This document shows positions 7,937-14,632 of a stretch of DNA of 22,796 bases, piece by piece. The first letter of the stretch is position 1, and each line of letters starts with the position of its first letter. Both the position numbers and the translations under genes were made by a program. This DNA is from a virus: IMG/VR virus record IMGVR_UViG_3300029893_000072, positions 1 to 22,796 of that record; one strand, 5' to 3'. The notes beneath the pieces were generated by a model. It was given only the letters and a program-made list of their open reading frames with translations, made no database searches and was not told the DNA's origin.

Positions 7937-8662
7937 TTAGCCAATCAAGTTCAGTGGGTAATCAGAGCACTTGACTACAAGTTCACCTTGAAGTGCGCGG
8001 CTGGCAGCTTCGTCATATGTCGCAAAAGGTCCAGCTACAAATCTACCAATAGCTGCATCTTCCATACTCTTAGCTACAGCCCACTGGTAATACTGTACAA
8101 GGTTATTGGGTCGGAAGATTGCCCCGGTAACTTCTCTGTTATTGTTGTACGAGCCACGAACTGCATAACTTTTATCTTCTGGAACAGGCTCGTGCTGGAA
8201 GAATACCATCTGCCCGATCCGGTCGCCAGCCTTGAGAACAATCACATGATTCTCGGTTGTATTCTTTAGTTCAAGAGTAAGCACTGAACAATGCCAGCCA
8301 GCGTCTGCCCAGCCTGCGTTGAGGTGATCTAGGCCCATGCGTGCCATGCTACTCTTAAGCTTGTATTCTGCACTGATTGTATCAGGGAGGTTGAACACTT
8401 CAAGGGTCTGGGCAAGAATAAACTGACCAGGATAGAGATTGTAGCCACCTTCGCAGGAGCAATCATGCTCAACCATCTCAAGCTTGTCGCGAGCTGAGAG
8501 GTGCTTGAACCTATTCTCAGGCCGCAGCCTCTCTACAAGGATCTTGGGGCCAAGATGCAAGTCAATAGATGCAGAGTTAACTGCATCGTATACTGCCGGG
8601 CTGCCGGTTATAACTCCGTCTTCTATCAAACGACACAGCTGTGTATAAGAAAGCAATGACAT
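7937..8662 (-). CDS. dcd: dCTP deaminase / dUTPase-like enzyme with C-terminal extension, 241 aa
   Basis: The start is set at ATG 8662 because AAGGAG lies six bases upstream, overlapping the previous stop; a longer frame runs upstream to 8755 but it lies inside the previous gene. Residues 30-39 (SASIDLHLGP), 103-111 (KSSMARMGL), 117-133 (GWADAGWHCSVLTLELK) and 145-155 (AGDRIGQMVFF) match the trimeric dCTP deaminase/dUTPase fold; Glu131 sits where the deaminase catalytic glutamate is expected. The enzyme would make dUMP or dUTP from dCTP, or hydrolyse dUTP, to supply thymidylate for replication. It is unclear which, since DAGW replaces the usual DPGF. Residues from about 187 to 241 (YYQWAVAKSMEDAAIG, FVAGPFATYDEAASRAL) extend past the usual C-terminus and look like a small added domain. 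Confidence 0.82.
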   Translation of the reverse strand: MSLLSYTQLCRLIEDGVITGSPAVYDAVNSASIDLHLGPKILVERLRPENRFKHLSARDKLEMVEHDCSCEGGYNLYPGQFILAQTLEVFNLPDTISAEYKLKSSMARMGLDHLNAGWADAGWHCSVLTLELKNTTENHVIVLKAGDRIGQMVFFQHEPVPEDKSYAVRGSYNNNREVTGAIFRPNNLVQYYQWAVAKSMEDAAIGRFVAGPFATYDEAASRALQGELVVKCSDYPLNLIG

Positions 8663-8672
8663 GTTTAACTCC

Positions 8673-9131
8673 TTAGTTTGTGTCAATAAATGCGAGAGTC
8701 TGCTTCTCGGTCTTAAGGTCAAGAAAGAGCTGTGTCTTTTGAAACTTTGACACATTCTTTGCTCGGCTTGGGGTAAGCCAGGTTATCCAGCGATCTAACA
8801 GAGCTTGCTCTATCAAATAATATGCAGGATATGGCGACTTTGTTTTTTTGATAAATTCAAGTTCAGCTTGCAGAGCCTCGAACGTGAACATATCTGGCAG
8901 CTTTGATAGAACTCTGCGCCTGTCCAGCAATCCTCGCGCTCTGTTAGATCTTGCTTTGCTGTTGGCTGGATCAACTAGCTTATTGGATGGAAGATAGCTG
9001 TCACTGGAAGATCCTACACCTAAGCAAGCTTCCCACTGCCTTGTTGTCAGCTTGACAGCCGGCAGGTGTGTATAGTATCCGTGATCGAATAAGTTTGATT
9101 TGTCAATCATTACAAGTGTGTCTATACTCAT
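8673..9131 (-). CDS. unknown protein downstream of the helicase, 152 aa
   Basis: The ATG at 9131 overlaps the helicase stop as ATGA, so translation is probably coupled. The protein is basic in the centre (NSKARSNRARGLLDRRRVLS) and helical afterwards (FEALQAELEFIKKTKSPYPA, LIEQALLDRWITWL). A TRQWEACLG segment and a late VSKFQKTQLFLDLKTEKQT follow no family that I recognise. Being coupled to the replicative helicase, it could be a helicase loader, primase partner or DNA-binding accessory; nothing in the sequence decides among these. No Cys/His zinc site and no nucleotide-binding loop are visible. An internal Met at residue 8 is an alternative start without a better ribosome site. Confidence 0.65.
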   Translation of the reverse strand: MSIDTLVMIDKSNLFDHGYYTHLPAVKLTTRQWEACLGVGSSSDSYLPSNKLVDPANSKARSNRARGLLDRRRVLSKLPDMFTFEALQAELEFIKKTKSPYPAYYLIEQALLDRWITWLTPSRAKNVSKFQKTQLFLDLKTEKQTLAFIDTN

Positions 9132-10393
9132 TTCTTTAACTCCTTTTCTTCTTGACTCAGGTAAGAGTAATCAAGAGTGTCGCTGGAAGCCTCAACAATC
9201 GGCCGCCGCTTAGGCAAGAAACCCTGGGGGGTGCTTTGTATCTTATCTGCAGCTGTCAGATTCTGTAAGATAACAATCAGATCTGATTGCTTCTCCAGAT
9301 CAGAGTGTACTCGCTTCCAGATCTCTTTCAACTTTACGGTGTCGTGCTGACTGTAGATGAAACTCATAACCTTGTGTGACACATCAGCATGTTTAGCTTT
9401 ACCGAACTCGCCTAAAGCTTTTGGCATCAAATGCTCAGTGTGAGTCAGCACTGTGTTAGCGGCTATCACATCCTCCTCACTAATTACTGCCGAACACCTG
9501 GCAGCCGCATGTATAATACACAGCTTCAACAGGTGTGGAAATCTTCTGTTTGCATACGAATCAAAGCGTACATCATCTTCGAAACCGGGCCAAGTGTTGT
9601 ATATCTTTTCCAATAACTTCTCAGCTGTCGGCTCAAGTGTAGCAAGGCCTCGTACAGTTTCTCTGATTTGCTGCAATCTTGTTACTATTGCAGATGTAGC
9701 TTCCAGACTTGGTGGCTTTGGAAAGGCTATTCTCTTTCCGCTGGGTTCGCCATACACAAGAATAAGACGAGAAAAGAAACCCTGGCCAATTACTTCTGGG
9801 GGGAAAGCAACACTGAATCCAGTAGGAGTATTGCCGCCAAGTATGCTGACAGTGGGATTGTTAATAACCACAGACTTGGAGTTTTTGACTCGATTGCGAT
9901 ACTGGCCAGAAAAATCCCAGAGATTACCGAGAAGAGATATAAACTCCAGATTACCATTTCCAAAGAAGTCATTGAACTCGTCCGCCATAATAAAGATTTC
10001 ATGGGTCTCTTCAGTGGTGTCTCCACCCCACAGATTCTGCTCAAGGATCTTATCAGCTGGCGCAGTTTCTTCTCCTTCCGGGGCGCCGGCCAGATCAAGT
10101 AAGAACTTCTCCTTGGTTGTTTTCTCAGCTGCTATTGTGGTATAGCCAACAGCAGGCAACAAACTTTTGGCTATCTTAATAGCTGTAGATTTGCGCGTGC
10201 CTGGGGTTCCAATCAACATAGCATAGATGTTTGGATAGATACTAGAATGTCCGAACGGAACACAAATATTTCTACCCAACAAAGCACCGATCGTAGCTAT
10301 TGCGCTCCATCTATGGAATGTCTTTGGTACCTCATTAGCATCTGTGTATTGAAGATACTCAGAGAAGAAATCCTCTCTGCTTGAAAGTGACAT
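9128..10393 (-). CDS. DUF3987-type AAA+/RecA-fold helicase, 421 aa
   Basis: The order of motifs is that of DUF3987 phage helicases: an N-terminal FHRWSAIATIGALLGRNICV, Walker A IGTPGTRKSTA (Gly62-Thr70), Walker B IFIMADEF (Asp138-Glu139), a polar sensor-like NNPTVSILGGNTP at 179-190 and GFFSRLILV (Arg209, arginine-finger-like). It should be an ATP-driven hexameric replicative helicase at the fork. No primase catalytic motif or zinc domain is attached, so a primase would have to come from another gene; no obvious one is in the window. GAGGA precedes the ATG by six bases and the gene lies nine bases after the polymerase stop. A more general packaging- or repair-type ATPase role is the alternative, but the neighbour polymerase argues for replication. 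Confidence 0.85.
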   Translation of the reverse strand: MSLSSREDFFSEYLQYTDANEVPKTFHRWSAIATIGALLGRNICVPFGHSSIYPNIYAMLIGTPGTRKSTAIKIAKSLLPAVGYTTIAAEKTTKEKFLLDLAGAPEGEETAPADKILEQNLWGGDTTEETHEIFIMADEFNDFFGNGNLEFISLLGNLWDFSGQYRNRVKNSKSVVINNPTVSILGGNTPTGFSVAFPPEVIGQGFFSRLILVYGEPSGKRIAFPKPPSLEATSAIVTRLQQIRETVRGLATLEPTAEKLLEKIYNTWPGFEDDVRFDSYANRRFPHLLKLCIIHAAARCSAVISEEDVIAANTVLTHTEHLMPKALGEFGKAKHADVSHKVMSFIYSQHDTVKLKEIWKRVHSDLEKQSDLIVILQNLTAADKIQSTPQGFLPKRRPIVEASSDTLDYSYLSQEEKELKK

Positions 10394-10402
10394 ACTAAGT
10401 CC

Positions 10403-12742
10403 TCACTCGGTCTCAGACCAACGATATGCGCCCTTGCCGTCTTTACCAGCTTTCGGGGCTGCCGGCACAGTAAACTCCCTCACCTTACCGTCACAACTCT
10501 TGACTGTGACAGGGATTTCCATGCGCTTACGAACTTCGTCAATAAGATATTCGTGGCCGTTGCGAACTTGGAATAGAATTGAATCGTGAATTTGAGCGAA
10601 TACTTTAATGTTTTTGTGGTGTTCAGGGTGCAGCATCAAATCATAAAATACAGCCATGAATGCTTTATTAAGTGTCATCGCATTCAGCGACTGTGGAGCA
10701 TGTGCAACGTACGCATTAAGCGCAGTCTTGTTTTTAGTCGGGTCACCGAAACAGTAACGTACCCAGCCCGCTGTCGTCGCCTGGTACGGAGCGGAATGTA
10801 CAGCTGATGAGACAATCTTAGCTGTGGTACGGACAGCCGCTTTAATCCACTCATAATACACTCTCGCAATCTTTGGATAAGTTTTATGAAACTGAGCAAG
10901 CAAGTACTCAGCAATTTGCTTAGGTGTCCATAGCTTAGGCAGCTTAAGTAACTTGGCTGCCTTGTAGATATTAACAAGGCCCATAGTGTCAACAAGAACA
11001 TTAGGTCCCATGTTATAGTTGGCTCCATGGTTTACACGCTTAGCTAAGTCTCGCAAGGCTTTGTTGATTGTCTTGCCTACTGCTGCGTCGAAAATGCTTT
11101 CATAAGGAATTCCGAAAAATGCTGAAGCGTTGACGCTGTGAAAATCTCGCTCACCCGTGACGGCGACAATAAGGTCTTCGTCTCCTGATATGAACGCAGT
11201 ATCTCTAGATTCAGCTTGTTCGAGGTCAACTTCTGCAAGTCTGAAATCAGGATCTGCAACGAAGATTCGCTTAACCACATGGCCGCGTGGGACATTTTGG
11301 ATTTGGAGTCCACACCAAAAATGATGCTCTCTACTTGCAAGCCTTCCTGTGTCGGTACCATGCGGAATAAGTGAATATAGGACTCGCTTATTTGAGTTTG
11401 TTCCAAAGAATTTCTCCTTGACTAAGTAGGTTGAAACTATCTTGCGCAGGCCACGAATCTCAAGTATTTCGTTAACAATGCGCGCATTAAGTGGGTGCCT
11501 GTATGCAATCTTATTAAGACTCTTTTCGTCTGAGGATGTAATATCCTCACAACCCAGAACTTTTCTTAACGCCGCATTCTGGGGAGCACTGTTAGTGTTA
11601 AAGTGGCGACCATGATACCTGAAGCCAAGCAGTCTCTCCAGACTACTCTGGTGCTTGGCTATCTCGGTCTCAGCCTCTGTTACAGCAAGTTCAAGTTCTT
11701 GTGTATCGACTCTAATCCCTGTCATCTCACACATATGAGCAGGGAAGTTAAGTGGGAACTCTTGCATGTAATTAGTTCTAGCCCAGGCCGGCGCCTGTGC
11801 GAGCCACTCAAGCACAATCAGTGCTGTGCTGTATGTATCAAGCGCGTTGTACTTGTAGTACTCCATCAAATTAGGAGTAGTTGCCAAGTCCTTCCAGTAC
11901 ATGCTGTCGCGCACATAGAATGCGAACAGCGTTCCAAGATCTTTTGGTAGCTCGCTGTACCAACAGTGGTGCATTGTTGCTGTGTCAAAGAACCAGTTTA
12001 CCGGGCTAGCATTGTAGCGGGCAAGATAGCTTATATCATACTTGCCATTCTGGAACGCCTTTTTGTAGGGAGTGTTGTTGAACTGGCGCATGATATACAC
12101 AGCTTCCATGTTATCAACAGGCAAGACACAACTGTGTGTTCTAACTCCGTGCACTTTATCAAGAGTGCAAAGAGTGTAGCCAATACATACAATGGCAAGA
12201 GGTTGTTGCTTGGTCTCTATGTCACAAGCTACAAAGGCTACACCTCCCAGGAGTTCCGTCTCCTCAACTTGCGTTTCCCACCTCTTGAGAATATTTTGGT
12301 AGCTGCCCACAGTAACAATATCAAAAGACTCAAACCTAGAATAAATACGCCAAGCGGATGGAGATAGAAACTTAGAAAGATGTCTAGCAAGAATAAAGCG
12401 TCCATATGTCACCGTAACAAGTTGTTCAAGGGGGTTTACAATAAGAATTTCGTACCGCACATCTTGAAATACCTTAACAAACACTGAACCTGCATAGTTA
12501 CTGATCTTAGGCTTGAGCTTTTCAGTTGTTGAAAGCGCCATGGAGTCTACCAACTTGTGAAGAAGTTTGGTAGAGGTAGTTACGAGTTGACTAATTCCTC
12601 GCTTTTTGGCCACAAGCAACGCTTCCGCTACTGTGCTAGGCTCCTCAAGCAAGAGCGCAACAGTAGCTGTGCCAACTAGCGGCTTCATCATGTGCAAGTA
12701 GGCTTTATCTTGCGGGGTTCCGATAAAGAGAAGCTTGTTCAT
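10403..12742 (-). CDS. family A DNA polymerase with 3'-5' exonuclease, 779 aa
   Basis: Replicative T7-like DNA polymerase. Residues 1-165 are an unassigned N-terminal region. The exonuclease follows with Asp174/Glu176 (VACDIET), Asp236 (NGKYDISYL) and Tyr298-Asp302 (YKYNALDT). The palm carries motif A EVDLEQAESR (Asp506), motif B RDLAKRVNHGANYNMG (Arg564, Lys568, Tyr576) and motif C QIHDSILFQV (His719, Asp720). In motif B the aromatic residue that follows the lysine by four in T7 and E. coli enzymes is His572, and the final glycine of the motif (YG) is Asn577; in motif C the last acidic residue is Ser721. All are variants, but the catalytic aspartates are present, so an active enzyme is expected. 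Start ATG has a modest TGGAAA site. It lies directly upstream of the helicase in the same transcript. Confidence 0.95.
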   Translation of the reverse strand: MNKLLFIGTPQDKAYLHMMKPLVGTATVALLLEEPSTVAEALLVAKKRGISQLVTTSTKLLHKLVDSMALSTTEKLKPKISNYAGSVFVKVFQDVRYEILIVNPLEQLVTVTYGRFILARHLSKFLSPSAWRIYSRFESFDIVTVGSYQNILKRWETQVEETELLGGVAFVACDIETKQQPLAIVCIGYTLCTLDKVHGVRTHSCVLPVDNMEAVYIMRQFNNTPYKKAFQNGKYDISYLARYNASPVNWFFDTATMHHCWYSELPKDLGTLFAFYVRDSMYWKDLATTPNLMEYYKYNALDTYSTALIVLEWLAQAPAWARTNYMQEFPLNFPAHMCEMTGIRVDTQELELAVTEAETEIAKHQSSLERLLGFRYHGRHFNTNSAPQNAALRKVLGCEDITSSDEKSLNKIAYRHPLNARIVNEILEIRGLRKIVSTYLVKEKFFGTNSNKRVLYSLIPHGTDTGRLASREHHFWCGLQIQNVPRGHVVKRIFVADPDFRLAEVDLEQAESRDTAFISGDEDLIVAVTGERDFHSVNASAFFGIPYESIFDAAVGKTINKALRDLAKRVNHGANYNMGPNVLVDTMGLVNIYKAAKLLKLPKLWTPKQIAEYLLAQFHKTYPKIARVYYEWIKAAVRTTAKIVSSAVHSAPYQATTAGWVRYCFGDPTKNKTALNAYVAHAPQSLNAMTLNKAFMAVFYDLMLHPEHHKNIKVFAQIHDSILFQVRNGHEYLIDEVRKRMEIPVTVKSCDGKVREFTVPAAPKAGKDGKGAYRWSETE

Positions 12743-12807
12743 AAGTTTCCACTGGTCCAGTTTGATGCAGATTCCAATTTCGTAAGCTATGATACCACTT
12801 CAGATGC

Positions 12808-12912
12808 CTAGATAGCGTAGGCTGGATCAAGCGACGCTAGCTTACGCACGGTCATGCCATAGTACTTACCATACGGCATCCTGCCGTCCCAACTAAGGTG
12901 AAAGTCTGCCAT
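12808..12912 (-). CDS. 34-residue ExoX-C/DUF3820-like fragment
   Basis: A short ORF with a near-perfect ribosome site (AGGAG, six bases before ATG 12912), just after a terminator. The translation is MADFHLSWDGRMPYGKYYGM followed by TVRKLASLDPAYAI. The 'MPyGKyyGm.v..la..DPaY' run resembles the start of small DUF3820 or exodeoxyribonuclease X C-terminal-like proteins (MPFGKYKG...DPsYL.W), which are normally 60-80 residues. Here the frame stops straight after DPAYAI, so the expected end is missing. In the +1 frame the next bases read RHLKWYHSLRNWNLHQTG and continue to overlap the polymerase start. It is therefore either a true micro-protein, a decayed gene or a frameshift. The strong ribosome site suggests that it is translated. 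Confidence 0.6.
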   Translation of the reverse strand: MADFHLSWDGRMPYGKYYGMTVRKLASLDPAYAI

Positions 12913-12933
12913 ACTATTCTCCTAGTACACAGT

Positions 12934-12970
12934 AAAAAAGGACCTGAAAGTGTTACCTCTCAAGTCCTTT
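12934..12970 (-). terminator. rho-independent terminator after the SSB-like gene
   Basis: Read on the minus strand, AAAGGAC-TTGA at 12970-12960 pairs with TCAGGTCCTTT at 12947-12937 (10 pairs around one mismatch), followed by TTTTTT (12939-12934). It lies between the stop of the 143-residue gene (12992) and the 34-residue ORF (12912). It would raise the ratio of the upstream small-protein message to the polymerase message. Confidence 0.85.
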
Positions 12971-12991
12971 GTGCTACTGGATACTATCTAG

Positions 12992-13423
12992 TTAGTCAAC
13001 CATCAGCGACTTGATAGACATGTACTTCTTATCCTTGTCATTCTTGTCGGCGCGCAGTCCGGTAGTCACAGTAACTTCCATGCCATTTGCAGCTTGGATG
13101 GTTTCACCGATGCTGCCGGTGCCGCAAGCAGCTGCCAGAGGAAGCATAACCTGCTTGAGATTGCCTTGGCCGAACTCGTTGTCCAGCATGAACGCAACAC
13201 CGCACTCGTCACCCGGAGCCGGAGTTTCGTCAGAAACGTTGGCCAGTTCAACAGTATCAATCATTTTCATCTTCATCTCAACAGCCGGATGCTGATTGAT
13301 TTCCTTGGTGCCGAAAGTAACAGAGACACGGTGCGTGCCGGGCGGGAAAACTTTGAACTCAGGCAGATCGGCCAGATCTTCCAGTTGAGCATCGAGCAGA
13401 GCGTTCAGAGTTTCGTTAGACAT
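12992..13423 (-). CDS. small abundant-type protein, possible ssDNA-binding protein, 143 aa
   Basis: ATG 13423 has AAAGGT nine bases upstream. The N-terminus is ETLNALLDAQLEDLADLPEF, followed by a beta-rich core: FPPGTHRVSVTFGTKEI, HPAVEMKMKMIDTVEL, VAFMLDNEFGQGNLKQVML and MEVTVTTGLRADKNDKDKKY. I know this pattern from unannotated phage proteins located in replication modules, but I have no family name for it. The terminator directly behind it (a sign of a highly expressed monocistronic message), the neighbour Sak4-like ATPase and the lack of any other SSB in the window make a single-stranded DNA-binding role likely. This is inference. No OB-fold aromatic pattern can be proved by eye, and the acidic C-terminal tip typical of SSBs is short (KSLMVD). 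Confidence 0.7.
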   Translation of the reverse strand: MSNETLNALLDAQLEDLADLPEFKVFPPGTHRVSVTFGTKEINQHPAVEMKMKMIDTVELANVSDETPAPGDECGVAFMLDNEFGQGNLKQVMLPLAAACGTGSIGETIQAANGMEVTVTTGLRADKNDKDKKYMSIKSLMVD

Positions 13424-13458
13424 TTGAATTACCTTTCAAAAAATGAATGAAATAAAAT

Positions 13459-13487
13459 TACTACAGGTTACTACAGGTTACTACAGT
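13459..13487. repeat. 10-bp tandem repeat, about 2.7 copies
   Basis: CTACAGGTTA is repeated twice, with a third partial CTACAGTGTA, in the 83-base gap between the DUF3310 gene and the SSB-like gene. The last copy forms the small palindrome CTACAGTGTAG. Confidence 0.85.
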
Positions 13488-13506
13488 GTAGACAACAATT
13501 TATAGC

Positions 13507-13752
13507 CTAGTTGTCCAGCGGCTCTTGAAGAACCTCAATCAGCTTTTGCAAATAGTGCTGAGCTTTCTTGAAGTCCTGCAATTCGAAGTTACCTTTTTTC
13601 AGTCTGGCGCGCATGAGGTACTTAAGTACATTGCCGCGATAGAACCCAATACGCTGCTCGCGCGGCCAGGTATCAATAACATCCCAAGGCTCAACAGAAA
13701 GAGATGTGTAATGAGCTCCAGCAACTTGGTAAGAGTTAGCAGGTGTAGTCAC
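13507..13752 (-). CDS. DUF3310 protein, 81 aa
   Basis: The start codon is GTG (GTGA overlap with the upstream stop), with AGGAG about eight bases before it. The pattern AGAHYTSLSVEPWDVIDTWP, GFYRGNVLKYLMRARLKKGN and DFKKAQHYLQKLIEVL is the small helical DUF3310 domain found across phages (sometimes listed as a nucleotide kinase or as part of such a protein). Its conserved 'HY', 'GN..KYL.R...K....D..KA..YL' residues are all there. Biochemical function is not established. Its place, right after a Sak4-like ATPase and before an SSB-like gene, puts it among replication and recombination functions. Confidence 0.85.
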   Translation of the reverse strand: MTTPANSYQVAGAHYTSLSVEPWDVIDTWPREQRIGFYRGNVLKYLMRARLKKGNFELQDFKKAQHYLQKLIEVLQEPLDN

Positions 13753-14630
13753 TTCTGCTCTCCTTTCAACGGCCCAACTTTAAGGCCACCAGCCAGTTTA
13801 TTAAGAGCGCCAACAGCTGCAACTCCTTGAGTCTGCTTAGGCTCTACAGGGGCGCCGTTGAAGATACTAAACAGCGTGGGTGCCTCGCTCTTCTCAAGTT
13901 CAATGTCAGTGCGACTGCCGGTGAGAATATTGTTCGCATAAGTGGTTGAAGATGCAAACACATGCTTGCGATTCTTCAGTTCCGCATACACAACGTGGTC
14001 AAAATACTTGGCTGTGTTGCGAGAGAAGTTAGTTGTACCTGCCACAGGCACAAGTTTCTTCCGGCCATCTTCCATCTCAACTTCAGCTTCATGTGTGATA
14101 CACACGATGTTGAAAGCAGCTTGTTGAACTTGCGACAGAAACTTATCCATTAGTGCGCCTTGGTTCCTGTAGTCTGTCCACTCAGGCTTGTAGGTGTCAT
14201 CTTGGTTCTTGGCAATGTGGTTCATTGCGCTGTTAGCAAGCTGTGTCATGCTGTCAACAACCACAATAGTGTCATTGTCCAGAGCTGCCAGCTCAACAAC
14301 AGTGGTTGACTCTCCAGCTTTCTTACACAGCGGACATTCAACTTTCCCGTGTGCGTCACATACAGTAACTCGCTTACCGCTGATGACCTTAAGCATAGTC
14401 TCAATGGCTATGGGATACACCTTGGTATCCGGAATACGAATGAGCTCGATGTTGTCCTGAGCTTCGTACGGAAGCTTGAGCAAAGTTTCAAATCCGTTCT
14501 CAAGATCAAACCACACCAGCTTATACTGCTTAGCCAGAGCGCCAGCTAGTTGAGTCTTACCGGACTTGGGGCCGCCGAATAAACAGACTCTGTGAGTCTT
14601 GCTGTGGTGCAGAGATGAAAGCTTTGCCAT
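13749..14630 (-). CDS. Sak4/RecA-like ATPase with zinc knuckle, 293 aa
   Basis: An AAA_24-type RecA-fold ATPase. Walker A is GGPKSGKTQLA (residues 19-29), Walker B is TIVVVDS (Asp126), and CITHEAE near 176-182 is the following sensor strand. A CxxHxxxxCxxC knuckle (Cys91, His94, Cys99, Cys102) is inserted between these motifs. The proteins known as Sak4 in phages look like this and promote strand annealing with a partner SSB, which fits the neighbouring SSB-like gene and the nuclease just upstream. AAAGGA lies upstream of ATG 14630, overlapping the previous stop. The C-terminal 50 residues (from about Glu244) are low in structure, with Pro/Gly/Lys. It could equally be a DnaC/DnaB-loader-like ATPase, but the gene set favours recombination. 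Confidence 0.82.
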   Translation of the reverse strand: MAKLSSLHHSKTHRVCLFGGPKSGKTQLAGALAKQYKLVWFDLENGFETLLKLPYEAQDNIELIRIPDTKVYPIAIETMLKVISGKRVTVCDAHGKVECPLCKKAGESTTVVELAALDNDTIVVVDSMTQLANSAMNHIAKNQDDTYKPEWTDYRNQGALMDKFLSQVQQAAFNIVCITHEAEVEMEDGRKKLVPVAGTTNFSRNTAKYFDHVVYAELKNRKHVFASSTTYANNILTGSRTDIELEKSEAPTLFSIFNGAPVEPKQTQGVAAVGALNKLAGGLKVGPLKGEQK

Positions 14631-14632
14631 TA

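Noticed and set aside
8663-8755. Upstream extension of the dCTP deaminase (31 residues from ATG 8755)
   Set aside because: It lies in the 152-residue gene and has no ribosome site; ATG 8662 has AAGGAG and starts at the family's usual position.
9453-10145. 230-residue plus-strand ORF opposite the helicase
   Set aside because: It lies fully antisense to the motif-bearing helicase gene and has no ribosome site, so it is a shadow frame.
13483-13518. TATAAA near 13501 as a promoter for the SSB-like gene
   Set aside because: No -35 box at a suitable distance was found; only the -10-like hexamer is present.
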